This document shows, piece after piece, positions 17,141-25,192 of a stretch of DNA of 64,000 nucleotides. The DNA is taken from contig DXBP01000003.1 in the NCBI GenBank assembly GCA_019116445.1, positions 1 to 64,000 of the forward strand, read 5' to 3'. The notes under the pieces were generated by a model, which did not search any database, was not told where the DNA came from, and saw nothing but the letters and a program-made list of their open reading frames with translations. This stretch comes from Candidatus Gemmiger excrementigallinarum (GTDB lineage: Bacteria; Bacillota; Clostridia; Oscillospirales; Ruminococcaceae). Position numbers and translations under genes: made by a program. Position 1 is the first letter of the stretch, and each line of letters opens with the position of its first letter.

Positions 17141-17776
17141 TTACCCGTCAGCCCGGGTCAACACCACAAGGCCATGTCCACCGGCACACTGCAGGTGGGC
17201 CACAGGTTCAATAAATTCGTTGCTGGTGCCAAGCGGGTAGTCCAGTTCCGACAGTGTCGCATTCTCCAAGGGATAGTACACGCCTTGCAGAGTGACACCG
17301 GTCATGGGCGCGCCCAAGGCGAAGACGGATAGGTACATCCAGTCTTTTCTCTCCAGAACCAGTTCTTTCCCCGGCAGCAGATAGTGCATTTCACTTCTGG
17401 CATCAGCCAGAATGGTTTTTATGCCATGCATTGCAAGAAACAATCCGGTAGAAACATTGGCAAACATATGCTCGATACGTGAACCGCCCAAAGCGCCCAG
17501 CAAGGTCACTTCTTCATACCCGTGCTCCACCAGCCAGCGGGCGGCAAACTGGGTGTCGGTATCATCCTTGACATGAGGCAGTACAATCGTTTCCCGGTTC
17601 GTTTCAGGCTGTGGTGCGGAATCAAAATCTCCCACGATCAGATCCGGACGAACACCCAGTTTTGCAGCGTTCCGATAACCGGCATCACAAGCCACAATAA
17701 AATCACCCGGCTGCACATAGGCAGCCATTTCGGATTCCACCGGCACGGCTGAAAACACAACAGCGCGTTTGCTCAT
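17141..17776 (-). CDS. thiN: Thiamine diphosphokinase
   Basis: 211-residue enzyme that transfers pyrophosphate from ATP to thiamine. It contains the family core ACDAGYRNAAKLGVRPDLIVGDFDS near residues 30-54, with the Asp residues that bind magnesium and nucleotide, and LLGALGGSRIEHMFANV near 95, the thiamine-binding region. The ATG at 17776 overlaps the rsgA stop by 4 bases (ATGA). The usual rpe gene between rsgA and thiN is absent. Confidence 0.94.
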   Translation of the reverse strand: MSKRAVVFSAVPVESEMAAYVQPGDFIVACDAGYRNAAKLGVRPDLIVGDFDSAPQPETNRETIVLPHVKDDTDTQFAARWLVEHGYEEVTLLGALGGSRIEHMFANVSTGLFLAMHGIKTILADARSEMHYLLPGKELVLERKDWMYLSVFALGAPMTGVTLQGVYYPLENATLSELDYPLGTSNEFIEPVAHLQCAGGHGLVVLTRADG

Positions 17777-18645
17777 CGTTCCCACTCTTTCCGGGCACTG
17801 GCTTCTTCATACATAGCCAGATAGCTAGCATAACGGGTTTGGCTGATTTTGCCTTCCTCTACTGCATCACGCACAGCGCAGCCGGTTTCACTGCGATGCG
17901 AGCACCCTGTAAAACGGCACTGTCCGAAATACGGTTCAAACTCCGGAAAGGTATGCTGCAAGTCTTCTTTGGGAATTCGGCAAAGTTTCTGTGCCTCCAG
18001 GCTGGCAAAGCCCGGGGTATCCGCCAGTCTGCCTCCGCAAACCTCAAAAATTTCCACTTCCCGTGTAGTATGACGGCCACGGCCCAATTTTTGGCTGATT
18101 TGCCCGGTTTCACGCCTGAGTTCCGGAGCCAGCGCATTCAGCAGCGTCGATTTTCCGACGCCGGAGTTCCCGCAAAAAGCACACAAGTGACCTTCGATAT
18201 AACCGCGGATAGTATCCAGACCTTCTCCGGTTTCATAGTGAAGTTGAATCAGGGGGATACCACTGGTGGCATAGGACTGAGCCAATTTATCGGCTGCAGC
18301 CAGATCGGATTTGGTTACTACCAGCACCGGCTGTACATCCTTATAAATGGCGGCAGCTGCCAGCTGATCCAGCACCAATGTGCTGGGAACCGGCTGGGTG
18401 GTACTGGCAACAATAAAAAGAATGTCCAGGTTGGCAACAGGCGGGCGTACAAAAACATTTTTACGCGGCAGAATCTCATCAATCATCGTTCCGTCGGAAG
18501 AGAGAATCACATTATCTCCTGCTACCGGTGTAATGCCACGCTTGCGGAAAATACCGCGGGCTTTGCATTCCACAATTCCTTCCGGGGTACGAACATAATA
18601 AAATCCGCCGATTCCCTTTGTAATATATTGCATTGCCTTTGTCAT
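17773..18645 (-). CDS. rsgA: Ribosome small-subunit-dependent GTPase A
   Basis: Circularly permuted GTPase that helps mature the 30S subunit. In 290 residues: an OB-fold (residues 1-70), then G4 (VTKSDL near 118), G1 GNSGVGKSTLL (near 167), G2/G3 (GRGRHTTREVE, DTPGFASLE), and a C-terminal zinc motif (CRFTGCSHRSETGCAV). The permuted order and the Cys/His cluster are diagnostic. The ATG at 18645 begins 2 bases after the prkC stop; an in-frame ATG at 18633 is an alternative. Confidence 0.95.
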   Translation of the reverse strand: MTKAMQYITKGIGGFYYVRTPEGIVECKARGIFRKRGITPVAGDNVILSSDGTMIDEILPRKNVFVRPPVANLDILFIVASTTQPVPSTLVLDQLAAAAIYKDVQPVLVVTKSDLAAADKLAQSYATSGIPLIQLHYETGEGLDTIRGYIEGHLCAFCGNSGVGKSTLLNALAPELRRETGQISQKLGRGRHTTREVEIFEVCGGRLADTPGFASLEAQKLCRIPKEDLQHTFPEFEPYFGQCRFTGCSHRSETGCAVRDAVEEGKISQTRYASYLAMYEEASARKEWER

Positions 18646-18647
18646 CG

Positions 18648-20543
18648 TCAGATAGGATTGCCCTGTGCGTCACACGGAACGCCATTTTCATTTACCATGG
18701 AGCCGTCCGGGAACTGATGAATTTCGTGGCTGCCATCGCTGCTCCACCACCAGCTTTCCTGAATTGTACCATCGCTGGGAGCCGGTGTTTCTGCCGGCGT
18801 TTCCGGTACACCTGTCGATACCACCAATGTGATGATCGAACTCACGCGGGCCTCGGTACCCGCGGCAGGAGTCTGGCTCAGAACCGTGCCCGCCGGTTCC
18901 GAGCTTGCCTGCTCAATCGTACGCACCGAGAAGTTCAGAACCTTCAGATCATTCTTGGCGTCGTCCAGGGTCTTACCGGTCACACTGGGAACGTAATTGG
19001 TATTGCTGATGACAGCACGGCTCACGTACAGAATCACCGTAGAGTCACCCTCTACCGTTTCACCTGCGGCCGGGCTTGTATAAATCACGGCACCGTTTGC
19101 CACCGTGTTATCCTGCATAGGCTTTTGCAGAACATTCAGCCCCAAATCCTTCAAGGTCTGTTCGGCATCTTCGGCTACCATATTTTTGGTTTCCGGAATC
19201 GTAACATACTGGGTGCCCAAGCTCACCGTCAGGGTGATTTTCTGTCCTTCTTTTACGGTGCGGCCCGCTTTGGGATTCTGGCGGATTATGGTACCAGCCG
19301 GGTAGGTAGAGTTATACTCTTCCGCTTCCTGCAGTTTGAGCAGTGTATTATACTCCGAAGCGCGGTATTCATCCAGCGTCATGCCGACAAAGTTGATGAT
19401 TGTAACATCTGCGCGGTTGGAGAACAGCAGGTTACTGGAATTGGTGAAAATCAGATAAACCAGAATGGCAGCACCAATGACAAAGGCCACAGCCATTCCG
19501 AAGAAAACCGGAAGAATGGACAGAGGCTTCTTGTCCTTGCGTCCTTTTTTCGAGGACTTGCTGCGTCCGGGATTTGAAGTTCCTGCGCGGCGGGCATCTC
19601 CGGTGCGGATCGTGCCGCCCTTCGCCCCTGCTTTGGCGTTGCTTACAACGCGGTTGATGCTTTTTTCCGGATTATCCTGCATATTTCTGTACTCATACTC
19701 AAAACGAACCGACGGGTTGCGTTTGAATTCCTCAATGGCCTGGAGCATTTCCTGCGCGCTTTGATAGCGTTTGGCAGGATCTTTCTCCATGGCTTTTTCT
19801 GTAATCTGGCGAAGTCCCTCGGGAACGTTGGGAGCGACCTGTGCCAACGGCTTGGCCTTATCGGAGATTTGCATGATGGCGATGGATACCGCTCCGTCAC
19901 CATCGAAAGGCAAACGACCGGAAAGCATCTCATACAGCATGACGCCCACCGAGTAAATATCCGTGCGCGCGTCTGTTTTGTCGCCCTTGGCCTGCTCCGG
20001 GCTGATATAATGCACAGAGCCTATCGCCTTATCGCTGACCGTCTGGCTTTGCGCACGAGAAAAACGGGCGATGCCAAAATCCATCATTTTGATGGAACCA
20101 TCCGCCAGCAGCATGATATTCTGCGGCTTCACATCCCGGTGGATGATGCCTTTGGAATGTGCATGCTGCAAGGCACCCAAAACTTGCGTGGCGAAGTGAA
20201 CGGTTTCTTTCCAGGTCAGCGCACCGCCGCGCTGCTTCAGATACTCTTTCAGCGTGATGCCATCCACGTACTCCATCACAATGTACTGGAGTTTGTCGGT
20301 GACAGAAACATCATACACCTTTACAATATTCGGATGATCCAGAATCGAAATTGCCTTGGACTCGTTCTTGAAGCGGCGTACCAGCTCCTCGTTGTCCAGG
20401 AATTCCTCTTTCAGAACCTTCACCGCAATGGCGTTGCCGGTTTTTTCGTCAACACCACGGTACACGTTGGCCATTCCGCCTACGCCGACCAGGCTTTGAA
20501 TCAGATATCGACCATCCAACCGTCTTCCAATCAGATTATCCAT
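18648..20543 (-). CDS. prkC: Serine/threonine protein kinase with PASTA domains
   Basis: 631-residue Hanks-type membrane kinase. Kinase domain residues 1-270: glycine loop VGVGGMANVYRG, catalytic HRDVKPQN, DFGIAR and the SVHYISPEQ activation segment. A basic juxtamembrane segment leads to one transmembrane helix (FFGMAVAFVIGAAILVYLIF near 350), then three extracellular PASTA repeats that sense muropeptides in homologues. The tail after residue 575 is Pro/Thr-rich. The ATG at 20543 has a strong GGAGGT 6 bases upstream and overlaps the phosphatase gene by 8 bases, so kinase and phosphatase are translationally coupled. Confidence 0.96.
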   Translation of the reverse strand: MDNLIGRRLDGRYLIQSLVGVGGMANVYRGVDEKTGNAIAVKVLKEEFLDNEELVRRFKNESKAISILDHPNIVKVYDVSVTDKLQYIVMEYVDGITLKEYLKQRGGALTWKETVHFATQVLGALQHAHSKGIIHRDVKPQNIMLLADGSIKMMDFGIARFSRAQSQTVSDKAIGSVHYISPEQAKGDKTDARTDIYSVGVMLYEMLSGRLPFDGDGAVSIAIMQISDKAKPLAQVAPNVPEGLRQITEKAMEKDPAKRYQSAQEMLQAIEEFKRNPSVRFEYEYRNMQDNPEKSINRVVSNAKAGAKGGTIRTGDARRAGTSNPGRSKSSKKGRKDKKPLSILPVFFGMAVAFVIGAAILVYLIFTNSSNLLFSNRADVTIINFVGMTLDEYRASEYNTLLKLQEAEEYNSTYPAGTIIRQNPKAGRTVKEGQKITLTVSLGTQYVTIPETKNMVAEDAEQTLKDLGLNVLQKPMQDNTVANGAVIYTSPAAGETVEGDSTVILYVSRAVISNTNYVPSVTGKTLDDAKNDLKVLNFSVRTIEQASSEPAGTVLSQTPAAGTEARVSSIITLVVSTGVPETPAETPAPSDGTIQESWWWSSDGSHEIHQFPDGSMVNENGVPCDAQGNPI

Positions 20544-21285
20544 TGTTGACCTCCGTTGTTTCCACGCCCATAAGCAAGACCGTAATGTTATCCTGACCGC
20601 CGGCTTGCAGTGCACGGTCTACCAGAATACTTGTTGCATCAAAGAAGGGAACTTCTTTCAAGATTCGTGCAATTTCGCTGTCCGGGATCATATTGGTCAG
20701 GCCGTCCGTACACAAGAGCAAAATATCCCCGGCCTCAATCTCGCACCGGTTATATTCCGGTACAATATTGGCTGCAACGCCCAGCGCCCGGGTGATCAGA
20801 TTCTTCTGCGGGTGCAGGGATGCCTGTTCCCGTGTGATCTGCCCACTGTCCACAAGCTGCTGTACCATCGAGTGATCCCGCGTGATCTGCCGGAGCTCTC
20901 CTTCATGGTAAAGGTAGGCGCGGGAATCTCCCGCGTGAACAATGTGTGCATACCCGTTCCCGGCGTACGCGCAAACACCTGTAGTTCCCATCCCCAGCAT
21001 CTCGGGGTCGGAAGTCGCCTTATCATAAACCGCGCGGTTCGTCACATCGAATCCTCGCATGATAAAACTTTTTTCTCCTCCCGGCTGCAAAGCACGCATC
21101 TGCCGTGCAAAATATTGCTGCATGGTATCGGTAGCAATACGGGCTGCTATACGCCCGCCATTCACTCCGCCCATACCGTCACATACAATGCCCCAGGCCG
21201 TACCGCCCGCCAGCTGCTGCGCACAGTAATTATCCTGATTCTCCTGGCGACAGCTGCCGATATCGGTGATCGCGGCGATCTTCAT
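20536..21285 (-). CDS. prpC: PP2C-family serine/threonine phosphatase
   Basis: 249-residue metal-dependent phosphatase that counteracts PrkC. Typical PP2C motifs are visible: ITDIGSCRQENQDN at the start (metal Asp), CDGMGGVNGGRIA near 35, AGDSRAYL near 118, and DILLLCTDGLTNM near 190. Encoded immediately upstream of prkC in the order found in most Firmicutes. Confidence 0.95.
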   Translation of the reverse strand: MKIAAITDIGSCRQENQDNYCAQQLAGGTAWGIVCDGMGGVNGGRIAARIATDTMQQYFARQMRALQPGGEKSFIMRGFDVTNRAVYDKATSDPEMLGMGTTGVCAYAGNGYAHIVHAGDSRAYLYHEGELRQITRDHSMVQQLVDSGQITREQASLHPQKNLITRALGVAANIVPEYNRCEIEAGDILLLCTDGLTNMIPDSEIARILKEVPFFDATSILVDRALQAGGQDNITVLLMGVETTEVNNG

Positions 21286-21333
21286 TCAGGATGTTCCTTT
21301 CCTTGCTTAATTCGTTACTGCAATATGTGCCAT

Positions 21334-22380
21334 TCAAGTAGCGGCCTGCGCATCCTCGCGCCGCAGCTGACCGCACGCCGCACTGATATCCGTTCCCAGG
21401 CGGCGGCGCACAGTCGCATTGACTCCCAGATGTTCCAATTCCTGCTGAAACCGTCGCACATTGGCTTCATCAGTTGCCGAGTATGGACTTCCGTCTACCG
21501 GGTTGATGGGAATGAGATTGACGTGTGCGCCCATACCATGAATCAAATGTGCCAGTTTTTGGGCCATCTCGGAACTGTCATTGACACCGCGCACCATGGA
21601 ATATTCAAAGCTGATACGGCGACCGGTTTCTTTCTGATATCGGCGGCAGGCAGGAATCAACTCTTCCAGGGGATAGGCATCGTTGACCGGCATCATAGAC
21701 GAGCGGACCTTATTATCCGGTGCATGAAGCGAAACCGACAAAGTCAGCTGCAAATGCCGTTTTGCAAGTTCATCGATTTTGGGAACAAGCCCGCAAGTAG
21801 ACAGGCTGATGTTGCGCATACCGATGTTGACACCTTCCGGGCAGGAAATGATTTCGAGGAAATCCATCACATTGTCAAAATTGTGCAGCGGTTCCCCAAT
21901 GCCCATCAAGACGATGTGGGAAACCCGCTCCCCGGAATCCTTCTGCGCCGTGTAAATCTCCGAAGCAATCTCCCCGGGGGTCAAATCCCGCACGCGGCCC
22001 GCCTGCGTTGAAGCGCAGAACCGGCATCCCATGGCGCACCCTACCTGGGTAGAAACACAGACGGTGTTTCCATATTTATACCGCATCAGAACCGTTTCGA
22101 TACAGTTTCCATCCGCCAATTGCAGCAGATATTTCACGGTTCCGTCCTTGGACTGCTGCCGCCGACGGATTGTGGGAGCAGCAATGGTACACTGCTCTTC
22201 CAGTACAGCCAGCAACGTTTTCGGCTGGTCTGTCATCTGGGTGAACTCCGTCACCAGTTTCTGGTGGAGCCACTTGAAAATCTGCTTGGCGCGGAACTTT
22301 GGCTGCCCCAAACTGACCACATAAGCGGTCAAAGCGTCCAGCGTCAGATCCGACAAGCAGAATTTTTGCATATCGCTCAC
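21334..22380 (-). CDS. rlmN: Dual-specificity RNA methyltransferase RlmN
   Basis: Radical SAM enzyme that methylates C2 of adenosine 2503 in 23S rRNA and A37 in tRNA. The 348 residues have the CxxxCxxC motif in GCAMGCRFCASTQAG (near 112-126), MGIGEPLHNFDNV (near 160) and a C-terminal methylatable Cys region (TDISAACGQLR). A GTG at 22380, with GGGGGG 6 bases upstream, fits better than the ATG at 22371. Confidence 0.95.
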   Translation of the reverse strand: MSDMQKFCLSDLTLDALTAYVVSLGQPKFRAKQIFKWLHQKLVTEFTQMTDQPKTLLAVLEEQCTIAAPTIRRRQQSKDGTVKYLLQLADGNCIETVLMRYKYGNTVCVSTQVGCAMGCRFCASTQAGRVRDLTPGEIASEIYTAQKDSGERVSHIVLMGIGEPLHNFDNVMDFLEIISCPEGVNIGMRNISLSTCGLVPKIDELAKRHLQLTLSVSLHAPDNKVRSSMMPVNDAYPLEELIPACRRYQKETGRRISFEYSMVRGVNDSSEMAQKLAHLIHGMGAHVNLIPINPVDGSPYSATDEANVRRFQQELEHLGVNATVRRRLGTDISAACGQLRREDAQAAT

Positions 22381-22420
22381 AGAAGTCCCCCCTTTCCCAT
22401 CCTAATAGTATATAGCAAAA

Positions 22421-23734
22421 TTATGTCGAAAGTTTTTCCAAAATGGCTACAAAAAAGCCATCGGTGCCGGTTTTGTGGGGCAAGAACAACGTACCGAAGG
22501 CTCCGTGCTCCATCCCCGGAAGTGAAAGTGCCGGCGCTACCACTTGAAATTGTGGGTTGCGGCGCAGGAACGCTTCAATCTGATTTTGGTTCTCCTGCTG
22601 ATTGATTGTACAGGTAGAATACACCAAACGGCCGTTTTCGGCAAGTGAATCGGCACCATTTTGCAAGATTTTTTGCTGAATGACGCACAAATTCTCCATT
22701 CCGTCCAAGTCTTTATAACGAATATCAGGCTTTTTGGCAATGACGCCCAGGCCAGAGCAAGGCACATCGCATAGTACACGGTCGAATGTGCCCCACGATT
22801 TTTGCCAAACGGTCGCGTCATTGTGCACCGCTTTGGCGCAGGTTATACCACAGCGCTGAAAGGCTTTTTCCAACAGATTCACACGCGCCGAAACGGCCTC
22901 TCCGCTGACCAGTGTGCCGGTATCGTGCATTTCTTGGGCAAGCGTCAAACTTTTCCCACCGGGCGCCGCGCAAAAATCTGCAACCTTTTGTCCGGGCTTT
23001 GCTTCAACGCACAAGGCGGCAAACTGGCTGGCCAATCCCTGCACGTGGTACTCCCCTCGTGCAAAAGCCGCCCCCGTAACCGGAGAGCCCTGGAAATCTA
23101 CCAACAGCGCATGTTTCCACGGGCCATTTTCTACACAACAGCCTTCATCCTGCAGTTCTTTCGTCAATGCCTCATCGGTCGTACGCAGCGTATTCACGCG
23201 AACTGCCGACTTGGGTCTGTTCCGGAATGCTGCAGCCAATGCAAATGTTTCTTCCCCGTATTGACTGTACAGCAGCTGTGCCACGGTTTTTGACAGGCAA
23301 TAATAGGTCTGAAGGCGCTCCAACGGATCCGTAAAGTCGGATTCCTGAACCGAAAGCACCGCAGCTTTTCGCAAGATTGCATTGACCATACCGGAAGCGC
23401 TGGTTTTGCCGAGAGCCTTTGTCAGTTTAACGGATTCGTTGACGGCAGCCGGCAACGGTACATTCATAAAACGGGCCTGCGCCAGTCCCGCGCGCAAAAT
23501 AGCACGTACGGGAGCATCTAGTTTGGCAACAGGTTTTTTGCTGAACTTTCCCAGTAAAAAATCCAATAAAGGCTGATATTCCAGCACCGTATAAAAGATT
23601 CTTGACGCGAAAGCCGCATCCCGCGATTCCAAAGGCGGCGTACATTTTTTCAGTTCTGCATCCAGTACGAGGTTTGCATATCCGGCCTGCTCCTGGTGCA
23701 TCAACGCCTTGACCGCCAGACGGCGCGGCGTCAC
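22421..23734 (-). CDS. rsmB: 16S rRNA (cytosine967-C5)-methyltransferase RsmB
   Basis: 437-residue enzyme with an N-terminal NusB-like RNA-binding domain (residues 1-130) and a Rossmann methyltransferase domain. Visible motifs: VADFCAAPGGKSLTLAQ (SAM binding, near 240), CDVPCSGLGVIAKKPDIRY (Pro-Cys catalytic region), and STCTINQQENQ, which carries the nucleophilic Cys. The GTG at 23734 overlaps the fmt stop by 4 bases (GTGA); the frame extends upstream inside fmt but without a ribosome site. Confidence 0.95.
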   Translation of the reverse strand: MTPRRLAVKALMHQEQAGYANLVLDAELKKCTPPLESRDAAFASRIFYTVLEYQPLLDFLLGKFSKKPVAKLDAPVRAILRAGLAQARFMNVPLPAAVNESVKLTKALGKTSASGMVNAILRKAAVLSVQESDFTDPLERLQTYYCLSKTVAQLLYSQYGEETFALAAAFRNRPKSAVRVNTLRTTDEALTKELQDEGCCVENGPWKHALLVDFQGSPVTGAAFARGEYHVQGLASQFAALCVEAKPGQKVADFCAAPGGKSLTLAQEMHDTGTLVSGEAVSARVNLLEKAFQRCGITCAKAVHNDATVWQKSWGTFDRVLCDVPCSGLGVIAKKPDIRYKDLDGMENLCVIQQKILQNGADSLAENGRLVYSTCTINQQENQNQIEAFLRRNPQFQVVAPALSLPGMEHGAFGTLFLPHKTGTDGFFVAILEKLST

Positions 23735-24651
23735 AGGCTGTCCCCCGCTTTCAGGCGACGGCCAGCAGCCCAGGCTGTACCGGCCATCGGTTTTCCGCCC
23801 TCTGGCGTGACCGTCAAAAGTTCCACCGCACCTTCGCCGCAGGCGATGGTCAACGGCTTCAGCGCCAGTACCGTGCCGGGTGCAGCACTGTCCCCGGCTT
23901 TTGCCATGCGGCATTCCAGGACTTTGATCCGCTTTCCCTCCTGCTCAAACCAGGCGACGGGCCACGGATTCATACCGCGTACCCAGTTATGAATGTGCGC
24001 TGCCGACTGCGTAAAGTCGAAGCGCGCCATATCTTTTGTGAGCGGCGGTGCCATAGTTGCCATCTCATGCTGCTGCGGCTCCGGTTTGAGTTGCCCGGCT
24101 TGCAGCTTTTCCAATGCCTGCACCAGGGTTTTGGCCCCCACCGCGCTGACGCGGTCAAACAATTGACCGCTGGTTTCCTCCGGATCAATGTCCACAGGCT
24201 CCACCATCAGCACATCGCCGGTATCAAGACCTTCATCCAGCTGCATAATCGACACACCGGTGCAGCGATCGCCATTGAGCACGGCCCATTGAATCGGGGC
24301 CGAACCACGGTATTTCGGCAGCAGTGAAACGTGCAGATTGATACACCCATACCGGGCCACATGAAGCAGCTGCGGCGGAATAATGCATCCATACGCCACG
24401 ACTACAATGATATCAGGGGCAAGTTCCCGGATCACATCATCGGAAGAACCGTCCCGCAGCGTACGAGGTTGATAAACCGGAATGCCGTGCTGTTCCGCCA
24501 GTTGTTTAACCGGAGGTGCGGTCAGAATCTGTTTACGTCCCACCGGTTTGTCACGGCGGGTAAAAACCGCGCAGATCTCATGCCCGGCAGCAATAAGGGC
24601 AGCCAGACTATCTGCAGCGATATCGGGTGTACCCATGAACAGGATTTTCAT
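23731..24651 (-). CDS. fmt: Methionyl-tRNA formyltransferase
   Basis: Formylates initiator methionyl-tRNA. The 306 residues include the start MKILFMGTPDIAADSL, the formyl-THF-binding loop with CINLHVSLLPKYRGSAPIQWAVLNGD near residues 105-130 (catalytic Asn and His), and a C-terminal OB-like domain. It starts 3 bases after def, so the deformylase/transformylase pair is coupled. Confidence 0.96.
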   Translation of the reverse strand: MKILFMGTPDIAADSLAALIAAGHEICAVFTRRDKPVGRKQILTAPPVKQLAEQHGIPVYQPRTLRDGSSDDVIRELAPDIIVVVAYGCIIPPQLLHVARYGCINLHVSLLPKYRGSAPIQWAVLNGDRCTGVSIMQLDEGLDTGDVLMVEPVDIDPEETSGQLFDRVSAVGAKTLVQALEKLQAGQLKPEPQQHEMATMAPPLTKDMARFDFTQSAAHIHNWVRGMNPWPVAWFEQEGKRIKVLECRMAKAGDSAAPGTVLALKPLTIACGEGAVELLTVTPEGGKPMAGTAWAAGRRLKAGDSL

Positions 24652-24654
24652 GTA

Positions 24655-25170
24655 TCAGTCCTCGTCTTCTTCGGGGTAGTCGTCCTCGTAAAAGTGGGTG
24701 GCAAGATCCATAATGGTAATGCCATCCAGATGGTTGTTTTCATGCTGGATGCAGCGGGCCAGCATATCATGCGCCTCCAGCTCAAACCACTCGCCATGGC
24801 GGTCCTGGGCTTTGACTTTCACATGCTTGGCACGGGAAATGGCCCCGTTATGTCCCGGAAAAGACAGGCAGCCTTCGTAAAGTTCCACCTTTTCATCGCT
24901 GAGTTCCAGGATTTCCGGGTTGATGAACTCGATGAATTTGTACTCGTAATTTTCAGGAACTTCCTCCGGCATGTCGCGTTCATCCAGGCAGATGAACAGG
25001 CGGCGCATCATACCGACCTGCGGGCCGGCCAGACCAAGACCGTTGGCAGCCAGAAGCGTTTCTTTCATATCATCCAGCAGAACTCCCAGACGATCATCAA
25101 ACTTGGTTACGGGGCGGCATACTTTTTTCAGGATCGGATCGCCGTCCTGCACAATGGTGCGAAGTGCCAT
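24655..25170 (-). CDS. def: Peptide deformylase
   Basis: Removes the N-formyl group from nascent proteins. The 171-residue protein has the three PDF motifs in order: GLGLAGPQVG (near residue 46, with Gly where Ala is usual), EGCLSFPG (metal Cys, near 98), and QHENNHLDG (the HExxH zinc site, near 142). It ends in a very acidic tail (DDYPEEDED). Confidence 0.95.
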   Translation of the reverse strand: MALRTIVQDGDPILKKVCRPVTKFDDRLGVLLDDMKETLLAANGLGLAGPQVGMMRRLFICLDERDMPEEVPENYEYKFIEFINPEILELSDEKVELYEGCLSFPGHNGAISRAKHVKVKAQDRHGEWFELEAHDMLARCIQHENNHLDGITIMDLATHFYEDDYPEEDED

Positions 25171-25192
25171 AAGATATTACCTCCAATAGTAT